From assembly GCA_036006525.1 (NCBI GenBank), contig DASYPP010000004.1:91300-155299 (forward strand): DNA of 64,000 nucleotides, written 5' to 3'. This document shows, in pieces, positions 14,957-23,171 of this stretch. The DNA is from DASYPP01 sp036006525 (GTDB lineage Bacteria > Gemmatimonadota > Gemmatimonadetes > Gemmatimonadales > GWC2-71-9). Position 1 is the stretch's first letter; every line of letters starts with the position of its first letter. The position numbers and the translations under genes are program-made. The notes under the pieces are model-generated. The model searched no databases, was not told where the DNA came from, and was given only the letters and a program-made list of their open reading frames with translations.

Positions 14957-17737
14957 TTAGAAGAGTACCTCCACGCCGAGTCGTACCAGCCGCGGGGAAT
15001 CGTAGACAAACAGCGGCTGGCTGAAATCGCGGGCTGCGGCGAGAAAGAGCGGCAACAGCTCTGACTGGCCTTCAATGTATCCGTTGTGGTCCAGGTCCGC
15101 ATAGGGACGGTAGCGGGGCGATTCGTAGGGGATCGGCTCCGGGTGGGCCAGGTAAGCGTTGCTGGCCAGGGTCTGGATCGACGCCTCGTCGAGCCCCGGC
15201 TTCCCGGTGTCCCGGCGGACCGCGACGATGTTGCGCCGGTTCATCAAATTGCGCACGTCGAGATAGATGCCGGAGCCGACGCCCAGCGCCCGGATAGGTT
15301 TCCGGATCAGGAAATCCACCGTCGAGGTGGACGGCAGCCGCGCGCTATTGGGCGCGCCGATGATGGTGTCACCGGCCGCATTGGTCCGGCTGAATGGAAG
15401 TCCCGAGCTGTAGCGGATGATGGCCGCGGCCTCCAGCCCTTCGAACGGCTGCACGCCCGCGATGCGGGGGCCGGCCTGGTCCTTCACCTGGGCCTGGACG
15501 ATCGCGATCAGGGAGTGGCGGCGATCGAAATCCAGCGGGAACTCCACCCGGGCCGGGAACGTGGTGTCGTGGGTTATCGGATCGACTTTGAACTGCCGCA
15601 GCTGGAACGCGTTGGTCGATGTCGCCGTGGCGCTGGCCAGGGTGTAGATGATCCGGCCACCGAACCCGCTCACCATCTCCCGTTCCGCGGTGATCTCGAG
15701 ACCGCGCACGCTGCCGTAGTCGGTGAGCGCGAATACCGTGGAGTCCGGGTCCACGCCCAGCGGGACCGAGGCCACCATGCCGTCCAGCCGCTTGCCGTAC
15801 ACGCCTATCCGGAGCGAGCTGTGGGTGGCCGGCCTGACCCTGAGGCTGAATTCGAACTGGGTCGCCCGCTCAAAGCCCAGGTCCGGATTGCCCCGCCGGA
15901 ACCGTCCGGTGCGGGTGGTGTCGTCGAATGCCGCGTCTACCAGGTACTGGAAGTCCGGTGGCTGGCTGAATTTTCCGTAGCTCGCCACCAGCGTGGCGCC
16001 GCGCAGGATAGTGGAGACCGCGATCCGCGGATTCACCGTGGTGCGCGCCCCGAAGCGGCCATTGTCCACCTGGGCGGTGTTCACGCTGCTTCCACCGTCA
16101 AAATGCTCGGCCCGGATTCCCACGGTGAACGCGAGGTCATTGAGCCGGGCCTGACCCTCTGTGTATACCGACCAGATGTGCGGAGTGAAAGCGGAGGTCG
16201 TGGCGCCGGGAACCGAATCGCCCGCCGGCAGGAACCCCAGCACCCGCTGGAAGGTCTCCACCTTTTGCGCCGCGTACTGACCGCCGAAATAGAGATCGAA
16301 GTTCTGGCCCGCGCCGTAGGTGACGTCCAGCTGGCCGCGGAGCTCGCGGAAATAGTTCCAGGCCACGTCGCCCCGGGATCCGCTACCCAGGAAGAAGGCC
16401 GGCACGCCCCAGGGAGAATTCTGGCTCAGCTGGGGCGCGATGAATCCGGGGATGATGGCGTTGGCGCTCGCGGTGTCGCGGGACCGGGCGATGTCTTCGC
16501 CCACAAAGTGGAAGCGGCTGCCGGTGAAGCCGCCGAACTTGGGGTCGGCCTCTTCAGTGAGGGTGCCCCGGGTGAAATCGCGGCCGAAATAACCGAGGCG
16601 CGCGTCCACGATCATGGCGCGTTCGCCCAGGCTCAAAGTGTTTTGCAGGTGGGCCGAGAGCAGCGTGCCGCTCACTCGCTGGCCCGGCGCAAAGCCGGTG
16701 TCGTACTTGTAGGCCGGATCGAAGAGCAGCCGCTGTTCCAGCGAGCGGATCCCCAGGAGCCGGAGCGTCTGCCGGGAATTGAGCGGTATGGTGAGCTTGC
16801 CGGCGAAGTCGTAAGTCTCCCCGCTGTTGTGCGGCAGGAGCCAGGGCTCCCGGTCGCGCGGATCGCGGGGGATTCCCGACGCCGGCGCGCTTACCGGGTC
16901 GGCATCGAGTCGGCCGGTGGCGTCGAAAGCGGCGAGGAATCCGATCTTGCCCACCAGCGGTCCATCCACCTGGAGAAGCAGCCGGTCGAGGCCGTAGTCC
17001 CAGCCATGGCCCAGGGGCCGGTCGGTTTCGTACGCCGCCCGTCCCTGCAATTCCTCTCCCCCGTCCTTGGTGACGACGTTGATCAGACCGGAGAGCGCCT
17101 GTCCGTAGCGCGCGGAAAAGGCGTTGGTGGTGAGGCTGGCTTCCTGGAGAATGTCGGGCGGCAGCCGGACGCCGAGCGGCCCGGTGGAAGCGTCGAGCTG
17201 GTTCTTCACGCCGAGGCCGTCGAGGATGAACGATTGCTGGCCCAGCCGGCCGCCGCGGTAGCTCTCACCCACGGCGCCGGCCGACAAGGCGAGCGCCTCG
17301 TCCAGCGAACTCACCGGAAGCTGGCGCAGGTCGGCGGCCGTGATTCGTTGCGTGGTGGCGGTGGCGAAAGGATCCAGGACCGAGTCCACGGCGCGAACCA
17401 CGATCGGTTCGAGGACGGTCGGCGCCGGGTTGAGCGAGAAATCCAGGATCGTCGTCGCGCCCGAGCGCACCAGCACGCTGTCCCGGATCTCTCCCCGGAA
17501 TCCAATGAGCCGGGCGGTGACCCGGTGCCAGCCCACCTGGACGCCGCGAATCCGGTAGCCGCCGGACGTGTCGCTGGTGCCGTAGTTGCCGCCCGCGTCC
17601 ACCGAGACCCGCGCCAGTGCGACCCCGGTACCGGTCGCGGCGTTGCGGACGTGGCCGCTGATGGCGCCGGTCGTCTGGGCCAGGAGCGGGCCGGGGACCA
17701 GCAGCAGGGCGAGACCGAGCAATGCCGTTCGTTTCAT
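14957..17737 (-). CDS. TonB-dependent receptor with carboxypeptidase-regulatory-like N-domain
   Basis: The protein starts MKRTALLGLALLLVPGPLLAQ (signal peptide), followed by a CarboxypepD_reg-like domain at about residues 22-110 (GAISGHVRNAATGTGVALAR), a plug domain (LRQLPVSSLDEALALSAGAV and GQQSFILDGLGVKNQLD) and a 22-strand-type barrel to the end (LVRLGVEVLF with a terminal aromatic). It would import a large substrate across the outer membrane with TonB energy. It lies 38 bp downstream of the beta-propeller lipoprotein gene and the two likely form an outer-membrane pair. A KDGG-containing plug motif (INVVTKDGGEELQG) is normal for these receptors. Confidence 0.9.
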   Translation of the reverse strand: MKRTALLGLALLLVPGPLLAQTTGAISGHVRNAATGTGVALARVSVDAGGNYGTSDTSGGYRIRGVQVGWHRVTARLIGFRGEIRDSVLVRSGATTILDFSLNPAPTVLEPIVVRAVDSVLDPFATATTQRITAADLRQLPVSSLDEALALSAGAVGESYRGGRLGQQSFILDGLGVKNQLDASTGPLGVRLPPDILQEASLTTNAFSARYGQALSGLINVVTKDGGEELQGRAAYETDRPLGHGWDYGLDRLLLQVDGPLVGKIGFLAAFDATGRLDADPVSAPASGIPRDPRDREPWLLPHNSGETYDFAGKLTIPLNSRQTLRLLGIRSLEQRLLFDPAYKYDTGFAPGQRVSGTLLSAHLQNTLSLGERAMIVDARLGYFGRDFTRGTLTEEADPKFGGFTGSRFHFVGEDIARSRDTASANAIIPGFIAPQLSQNSPWGVPAFFLGSGSRGDVAWNYFRELRGQLDVTYGAGQNFDLYFGGQYAAQKVETFQRVLGFLPAGDSVPGATTSAFTPHIWSVYTEGQARLNDLAFTVGIRAEHFDGGSSVNTAQVDNGRFGARTTVNPRIAVSTILRGATLVASYGKFSQPPDFQYLVDAAFDDTTRTGRFRRGNPDLGFERATQFEFSLRVRPATHSSLRIGVYGKRLDGMVASVPLGVDPDSTVFALTDYGSVRGLEITAEREMVSGFGGRIIYTLASATATSTNAFQLRQFKVDPITHDTTFPARVEFPLDFDRRHSLIAIVQAQVKDQAGPRIAGVQPFEGLEAAAIIRYSSGLPFSRTNAAGDTIIGAPNSARLPSTSTVDFLIRKPIRALGVGSGIYLDVRNLMNRRNIVAVRRDTGKPGLDEASIQTLASNAYLAHPEPIPYESPRYRPYADLDHNGYIEGQSELLPLFLAAARDFSQPLFVYDSPRLVRLGVEVLF

Positions 17738-17775
17738 GCGAGAATCCAGGGCCGTGAGGCGTGAGGTCATGGTGA

Positions 17776-18888
17776 TCAGGGTAGATCGAGCAGCCAAAGG
17801 TCCGAGCTGCGGCTTATCACGGTATCCGCGCCCCCCGGGAGAACAGTGATCGGGAACGATTCGGCAACCAAGCGGTCCCTCTGGGGTGAGATCACCGGAC
17901 GCTTGAAGAGCCGGCTGTCCACGATGCGCCAGCTGTCAGTGCCGTTGATCAGGTCGGCAATGAACAGCTTCCCGCCCCGGTCCAACTGGGAGGGCCCCAG
18001 CAGCGGGTCCACGACGTAGTCCACGTGGCCGCCGACCACCGCGTACAGTTGGTTCCCGAAGACCGCGACATCCCGGGCGATGCCGGAACTCCCGAAATCA
18101 TGGGCGACGATGCTGACGCCGCTGGAAAGATCCATCTGGTAGACCCGGGAGTCCCCGTTCCGGGTAAAGAAGATCTCATCACCGGTGGCGCCCACATCGA
18201 CGGAGGAGGCGCTGTCGGTGCCCGGGATCGGCTGAATGGTCGGAGTAGCTCCGGAAAGATCCAGCTCCACCAGCTCGATGCCGGTGCTGACGGTGTCCGC
18301 CTCACAGGTTGAGCAGGGCCGGGGATATGTCAGCGTACTGGCGAGGTAGATCGCCCGCGTGGGCGAGAGCCAGCGAATGTGGCTGATACCGGAGTGGAGG
18401 TGCCCGTTGGTTGCGGTGTACGGAAAGGTGAGCACTGTCGTGGCCGAACCGGGCTTGCTCACGGTGCTCAACTCCAGCTCGCCCCGCCGCGGGTTGATGT
18501 CGCCGGGCAATGACCATTCGCGGGTAAATAACAACTTCCCATCGGGTCCCGGTGCGGCTTCAGAAAATGCGTCCACCGAATCCTGGGATTGCTGAGACGT
18601 CCCGCAGGGCAGCTCACGCCGAGTGCCGCCGGCCTGCGGGAGGATGGCCAGGCAGCGGTCATGGACTGTTCCCGAAAGACCCTCGTAGGAATAGATCAGG
18701 CCACTGCCGTCGCTGAGCCATGCGGGCCGGACATCGGCCGCCGGGTTGAACGTGAGCTGCCGGTCGGGACCCCCGCCAAAGGTGCTGTCGAGTGCCGCGT
18801 TCCGGTTTTGGAACGGCTGCTCGTGCCCGCAGGCCGCCAGCGCGACGACAATCGCGCCTGCGCCAGCCCACGAGGAGAATCCGGTCAT
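17776..18888 (-). CDS. Beta-propeller lipoprotein, TolB-like
   Basis: The start MTGFSSWAGAGAIVVALAACGH has a clear lipobox (LAAC). The mature part opens with GPDRQLTFNPAADVRPAWLS and SDGSGLIYSY, the TolB/WD40-like blade pattern. Similar blades recur (FSEAAPGPDGKLLFTREW, VGATGDEIFFTRNGDSRVYQ, VISPQRDRLVAESFPI). About six blades fit the 370 residues. It is probably an outer-membrane lipoprotein facing the periplasm or the surface. The neighbour downstream is the TonB receptor, so it may act as a substrate-binding or structural partner; this is an inference from position only. Confidence 0.8.
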   Translation of the reverse strand: MTGFSSWAGAGAIVVALAACGHEQPFQNRNAALDSTFGGGPDRQLTFNPAADVRPAWLSDGSGLIYSYEGLSGTVHDRCLAILPQAGGTRRELPCGTSQQSQDSVDAFSEAAPGPDGKLLFTREWSLPGDINPRRGELELSTVSKPGSATTVLTFPYTATNGHLHSGISHIRWLSPTRAIYLASTLTYPRPCSTCEADTVSTGIELVELDLSGATPTIQPIPGTDSASSVDVGATGDEIFFTRNGDSRVYQMDLSSGVSIVAHDFGSSGIARDVAVFGNQLYAVVGGHVDYVVDPLLGPSQLDRGGKLFIADLINGTDSWRIVDSRLFKRPVISPQRDRLVAESFPITVLPGGADTVISRSSDLWLLDLP

Positions 18889-19279
18889 AGAACGAGAAAG
18901 AGCCACAAGTCCGCCCCGTGGTTGGTTGCCGTGAGGCCGGAATCTGGCCCAGTACGGGCGGGAGCGTAAGGCTGCACTTCAACCACGATGCGGGAGCCGT
19001 CCGGAGCCGGCCAGCGAACTCCAGATCATCCTTCGAAGGGGACGCGGCTGCACCAGGACCAGGATTGGGCTCGATGGTGGAAGGGTGGGTCACGGGACGG
19101 CCATCCCGTGGTTGTTCGGCCAAGCTCGGTGACGAGCGACGGGGCTCGGGTTCACACAAATCTGGCCGGGTTCCAACATTCGCCTGCCCCCAGGTGTCCA
19201 ACTCCCTGCTCGAGCTGCCGGAAGCCGCCGCGGGCCTCCGGTTCTTCCCCCGAGTTTCACCGTCCGTCAGGAGCGCTCC
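18889..19279. other. Divergent intergenic region of about 390 bp
   Basis: This region separates the beta-propeller lipoprotein gene from the HEAT-repeat gene. Plus-strand reading frames cross it, but none shows a protein-like pattern or a good ribosome site. A perfect 7-bp hairpin (CACGGGA/TCCCGTG, 19091-19110) is the only structure I see. Promoters for both genes must lie here, but no convincing -35/-10 pair stands out. Confidence 0.5.
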
Positions 19280-21088
19280 ATGTCTTCAGTCCTTCGCCGC
19301 CCGACCGTTACGCTGGTGCTGGCCGGTCTTCTGCTGCTCACGACTTCCGTCCTGGTGGCTTTGCCCGGCGGCCGGGGGAAGGTCCAGCGAAGCGCTCAGG
19401 GCGATGGCCGCGACTCGTTGCGTGCCATCGCGTTCGTGGCGGCGGTGAGCGGTGCCAATCCGGTGGTCTGCGAGATGACACTCCGTTCGCTCCGAAACCA
19501 GGGATGGAGCGGCCACGGATCATGGGCCGGCCAGGAGGAGCTGTTCGTTCCCGATTCGGCGAGCCGGGAAGCCGTCGCTTGGGCCACCGGCACCCTGGAG
19601 GACCCTCGGGCGATTCCTCCGCTCTCGGCCGCACTCGATGATTCGCTCCCCTGCGTGCGGCAGGCCTCGGCCGTGCTGCTGGGCCGGATCGATCATCCCG
19701 ATAGCCGCCGCGCCCTGCTTAACGCACTACAGCAGGGGACGCTCCCCAAACAGGAGGCGGCCGCCATGGGGCTGGGTGTCTCCGGAAGCCCGGAAGCGGT
19801 CATGCCACTGATTGGAAAACTCGGGGCCGAGGCGGAAGAGTTACGCCAGGTCGTGGCCTGGGCCCTGGGCTCCATCGAGGATGTTCGAGCGGTCTCGCCA
19901 CTCATCGAGACGCTGAAGGACCGTTCGGTGCGAGTCCGGCAGTCCGCGGCATTGGCGTTGGGCGAGATCGAGGACCCCAAGGCGGTGGAAGCATTGCTCC
20001 GGGCCCTGAAGGACTCGGAGCCGAGGGTGCGCAGGGCCGCTGCGCACGCCCTGGGGGAGATCGAGGATGCCCGGGCGGTGGATGGTCTCGCGGGGGCCTT
20101 GAGCGACAGTGATCCGATGGTCCGCCGCGAGGCGGTCTGGGCGCTGGGAGAGATCGAGGACGCCCGCGCGGTGGGACCCCTGAGCCAGTCACTCAAGGAT
20201 GCCGATCCCGGCATGCGGGAAATGGCCGCCTGGGCCCTTGGGCAGATCGAAGATGCCAGCGCCGTCGCTCCCTTGACGGGCGTGCTGCACGATGATCACG
20301 CCGCGGTTCAGCTGGCCGCTGTGCACGCGCTGGGAGAGATCGAGTCCGCCGAGGCGGTGGAGCCGCTGGCCAGTCTGCTGGGCGATGACGATGTCGCCTT
20401 GCGCCGGGACGTGGTGTGGGCGTTGGGGCAGATTGAAGATGCGGCCGCGGTGCCGGCACTCACCCGCGCCATGCGGGACAGCGACCACGAGGTTCGGATA
20501 AACGCGGTGCACGCGTTGGGCGAGATTGAAGACAAGGCCGCCGTGACGCCTTTGGCGGCTGCGCTCAAGGATGATGACGGGAGAGTGCGCGCCGAGGCCG
20601 CGTGGGCCCTGGGCCAGATCGAAGATGCCGGCGCGGTCGGCCCGTTGAGCGGAGTGCTGCAGGATAGCGATCCGAAGGTCAGGCAGAACGCGGTGCACGC
20701 GCTGGGCGAGATCGAAGACCGGGATGCCGCCTCCGCGTTGGGGTCAGCCCTGGGAGACAGCGATCCCGAGGTACGGAAGGAAGCGGCCTGGGCCCTGGGT
20801 GAGCTCGACGACCTCCACGTCGCCCCCGCACCGCTGATTGCCGCCCTCAAGGACAGCGATCGCGAGGTGCGTAAGAACGCCGCTCAGGCGCTCTCTGAAA
20901 TCCAGGACCCGGCCACGGTGGGGGTGCTGATTCCGCTGCTCAAGGACTCCGATCCCGAAGTGCGGGAGAACGCCCTCAATGCGTTGGGTGAAATCGGCGG
21001 CCAGGCAGCGATCGAGGCGATTGCGGAGCTGTTGAACGACCCGGACCCGAAGATCCGGCAGAGGGCGGCGGAAGCCTTGGGGCATTGA
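19280..21088 (+). CDS. Exported HEAT-repeat protein, 602 aa
   Basis: A signal peptide or anchor (TLVLAGLLLLTTSVLVALPGG) precedes about 17 HEAT-type helical pairs of 31 residues with the core xxWALGxIEDxxAVxPL. From about repeat 8 to 14 the second helix alternates strictly between AAWALGQIED and AVHALGEIED, giving a 62-residue higher-order unit. The solenoid would be periplasmic and bind a protein partner. In related bacteria such repeats are found next to BlaR1/M56-type proteases, but none is present here. AGGAG precedes the ATG by 7 nt. The stop codon lies inside the following palindrome. Confidence 0.9.
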   Translation: MSSVLRRPTVTLVLAGLLLLTTSVLVALPGGRGKVQRSAQGDGRDSLRAIAFVAAVSGANPVVCEMTLRSLRNQGWSGHGSWAGQEELFVPDSASREAVAWATGTLEDPRAIPPLSAALDDSLPCVRQASAVLLGRIDHPDSRRALLNALQQGTLPKQEAAAMGLGVSGSPEAVMPLIGKLGAEAEELRQVVAWALGSIEDVRAVSPLIETLKDRSVRVRQSAALALGEIEDPKAVEALLRALKDSEPRVRRAAAHALGEIEDARAVDGLAGALSDSDPMVRREAVWALGEIEDARAVGPLSQSLKDADPGMREMAAWALGQIEDASAVAPLTGVLHDDHAAVQLAAVHALGEIESAEAVEPLASLLGDDDVALRRDVVWALGQIEDAAAVPALTRAMRDSDHEVRINAVHALGEIEDKAAVTPLAAALKDDDGRVRAEAAWALGQIEDAGAVGPLSGVLQDSDPKVRQNAVHALGEIEDRDAASALGSALGDSDPEVRKEAAWALGELDDLHVAPAPLIAALKDSDREVRKNAAQALSEIQDPATVGVLIPLLKDSDPEVRENALNALGEIGGQAAIEAIAELLNDPDPKIRQRAAEALGH

Positions 21089-21143
21089 AGGGATTGAGGG
21101 GATTGAGGGATTGAGGGGATTGAATCCCTTCAATCCCTTCAAT
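21084..21143. repeat. Tandem-word palindrome, word GGGATTGA(A/G)
   Basis: The left arm repeats (GGG)GATTGA five times; the right arm is ATCCCTTCAATCCCTTCAAT. The outermost 21 bp pair with one mismatch and there is almost no loop. The HEAT gene stop codon TGA is the first word of the left arm. Confidence 0.82.
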
Positions 21144-21181
21144 TAGTAGATGGAGGCCGGTATTGCGCCCGATGCTGTTGA

Positions 21182-21298
21182 TCAACGCATCATTCCGGTG
21201 GGATCACCGGGCGGCTGGACCGGCTCGGTTGCGCCGTCCCCGCCGCCACAGGCCGCCAGCAGCGTGGCGGTAATCGCTGCGGTGAGAATGCGCCTCAT
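21182..21298 (-). CDS. 38-residue lipoprotein
   Basis: This small gene reads MRRILTAAITATLLAACGGG, then a short Pro/Gly-rich tail ending GDPTGMMR. It has a full lipoprotein signal with lipobox LAAC, so the mature lipopeptide is about 22 residues. An AAGGAG site lies 8 nt before the ATG. It sits 17 nt downstream of the M28 peptidase gene on the same strand and is probably co-transcribed. The mature CGGGDGATEPVQPPGDP resembles the disordered tether of Gemmatimonadota lipoproteins without a following domain. It is either a genuine tiny lipoprotein or what is left of a longer one. Confidence 0.65.
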   Translation of the reverse strand: MRRILTAAITATLLAACGGGDGATEPVQPPGDPTGMMR

Positions 21299-21315
21299 AT
21301 AGGGACTCCTTCGAC

Positions 21316-22653
21316 CTACCTGGCGAACACGACGACGCTTTCATCTCCGGACCTGCCTACCGCCGCCACGCCGAACAGGTAGTTGTCGATGTTGATGCCC
21401 TGGAGTTCAATCGTGGTCACGTTACCCACGTCCCTCGAGTAGCGCCACGCAGACTCCGTGGTCTCCCGCCAGTACACCCGGTACCCGGCCAGGCCGGGCG
21501 AGGAGACCGGCGCCCAGCGAACCGTCGTATTCGGGGTCACCGCTCCCCGGATGGTCACCGAATCGGGAGGTGGCGGGGCCCAGGCCAGCGCGGCGAGAGT
21601 CGCCGCGTTGGACGTGGTGACCCTCGCGATGTAGGGGAAGCTGATCTCTTCGACCACGTCGCCGTATTCCACGCCGTTCTCGCTCCGCACGTTCTGGTGC
21701 TGTCGGTTGTAGTTCTCGTTCATCACGGTGAACCGGACGGCCGGGAAGCCCAGCGCGTTGAAGGCCCGGTGGTCGCCGCCCCGGCCGAACCGGTCCTGGC
21801 GATACACCAGCACCGCATCGCCTCCCCGGCCGTACCGTTCCGTGATCCGATCGACATAACGCGCCACCTGGCGCGACGGCCCATCCACCTCGCCTCCTGC
21901 CCGTAGCATGGCCCGGTGCTGATCGGCGGTTTCGGTCGAGGTCGCGGCCTCCGAGAAGACTCGGAACTCCCTGGTATTCCGCTCCCCGGTCATCCCGCGC
22001 GCATTGCCGATGATGTCGTTATTGAGCACCGCTTCGACCGTCCAGCCCGAGTCCCGTGCCAGCCGGGCCAGCTGGGCCCCGCCGAACAGGCCCTGTTCCT
22101 CGCCGGACAGCGCGGCCAGCACGATGGTTTTCTCGTAGGGGCCGTGGGCGGAGAGGACCCGGGCGGCTTCCAGCACCGCGGCGACTCCGCTGGCGTCGTC
22201 GGCCGCGCCGGGAGCGTCCGTGGTGGCATCGTTGGGGTCGCTGGCGCGGGAGTCGAGGTGCGCCGTCATGAGCACCACCCGCTCCGGATGCACGGTGCCC
22301 CTGAGGGTGGCCAGCACGTTCACGACCATCACGTCACGGCCGATTCGACTGGTATCGCGCCGTGCCATTTCGGCCTGGAATCGAACCGCCATGCAGCCGC
22401 CGCAGGCCGTCGCGATCCGGTCGAACTCGGCCTTGATCCAGCGCCGCGCGGCGCCGATGCCCCGGGTGGAAGAGATCGTGTCGGAGAGGGTGTGCCGGGT
22501 TCCAAACCCGACCAGCGTGCCAAGATCGTGCTCGATGCGCCCGGTGGAGATCTCCCGAACGATCCGCTCGATCCGGGGATCCCGGGGTAACTGCTGCGCC
22601 GGGAGCTGGGCGCCGAATATCCAGCAGGCAGAAAGTGCCAGAGCGATGCGCAT
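21316..22653 (-). CDS. Exported M28 family zinc peptidase with C-terminal FnIII-like domain
   Basis: A signal peptide (RIALALSACWIFGAQLPAQ) precedes a family M28 aminopeptidase domain. Zinc ligands and catalytic residues are seen in order: VVLMTAHLDS (His), PGAADDASGVAAVLE (bridging Asp), LSGEEQGLFG (Glu/Glu), NNDIIGN (Asp) and the late His in YNRQHQNVRSENG. After about residue 360 a fibronectin-III-like domain follows (PPPPDSVTIRGAV, VRWAPVSSPGLAGYRVYWRE). The enzyme probably trims peptides in the periplasm or outside the cell. Its natural substrate cannot be told. Confidence 0.92.
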   Translation of the reverse strand: MRIALALSACWIFGAQLPAQQLPRDPRIERIVREISTGRIEHDLGTLVGFGTRHTLSDTISSTRGIGAARRWIKAEFDRIATACGGCMAVRFQAEMARRDTSRIGRDVMVVNVLATLRGTVHPERVVLMTAHLDSRASDPNDATTDAPGAADDASGVAAVLEAARVLSAHGPYEKTIVLAALSGEEQGLFGGAQLARLARDSGWTVEAVLNNDIIGNARGMTGERNTREFRVFSEAATSTETADQHRAMLRAGGEVDGPSRQVARYVDRITERYGRGGDAVLVYRQDRFGRGGDHRAFNALGFPAVRFTVMNENYNRQHQNVRSENGVEYGDVVEEISFPYIARVTTSNAATLAALAWAPPPPDSVTIRGAVTPNTTVRWAPVSSPGLAGYRVYWRETTESAWRYSRDVGNVTTIELQGINIDNYLFGVAAVGRSGDESVVVFAR

Positions 22654-22697
22654 GAAAGGACCTGTTGCGGCTGGGTGAGACCGAAACGCGGTGCCGA

Positions 22698-23171
22698 CTA
22701 GATAATGGTAACTGTCAGGCTCACGGTGTTGGCGTAGGGCCCATTGGCTTGATTGCCTGCAGGGGTCACCGAGCCTCCGAGGAACAGCAGCAGGCGATTC
22801 CCGTAGAGCATCGTGTACGGCTTCATACTCTTCGGATTCTGGTTCTGGGACACCGCACCGGGGCCGGTCTCAATGAGTAACGCATCGTTGTTCTGGAAAT
22901 TGATGGGCATCGTGGCGCCGGATGGACCAATCAGCACCGTCGGCAGGATGAAATCGAGTCGCAGCCGGGTCCCCAGCGCTGCCTGAATCTGGAACTCACC
23001 GCTCCTGACCGGGTCGCTGGGAGCGACGATATTCGTCACCCCGGGAATCACCGGGCCGAAGGCCAGATCCCGGAAACCGGTCACGATGAGCTGGGCCCGG
23101 GCCGGAGACGGCCAGCAGACCAGTGCGGCCGCCACCAGCGACGCGATAACCCAGCCCTTGAAGCATCTCAC
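22698..23171 (-). CDS. DUF4402-like fimbrial subunit encoded after the usher
   Basis: A signal peptide (VIASLVAAALVCWPSPARAQ) precedes a small beta-sandwich. Its end, NQANGPYANTVSLTVTII, has the alternating pattern of an exchanged donor-type beta strand, and FGPVIPGVTNIVAP matches the equivalent FGNVFPGVAKTITV of the separate pilin gene at 27.1-27.6 kb. The GTG start overlaps the usher stop (GTGA). The position after chaperone and usher suits a tip or minor subunit. Family assignment rests on the match with the second subunit and on context. Confidence 0.75.
   Translation of the reverse strand: MRCFKGWVIASLVAAALVCWPSPARAQLIVTGFRDLAFGPVIPGVTNIVAPSDPVRSGEFQIQAALGTRLRLDFILPTVLIGPSGATMPINFQNNDALLIETGPGAVSQNQNPKSMKPYTMLYGNRLLLFLGGSVTPAGNQANGPYANTVSLTVTII

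Noticed and set aside
15086..17764. Plus-strand open frame of 892 codons opposite the TonB receptor gene
   Set aside because: It is the antisense of a clear TonB receptor, with an Arg/Gly/Glu/Pro-rich composition and no domains; high GC gives long antisense frames.
18918..19448. Plus-strand frame of 176 codons in the divergent gap before the HEAT gene
   Set aside because: It runs into the HEAT gene in another frame and shows no signal, domain or ribosome site.
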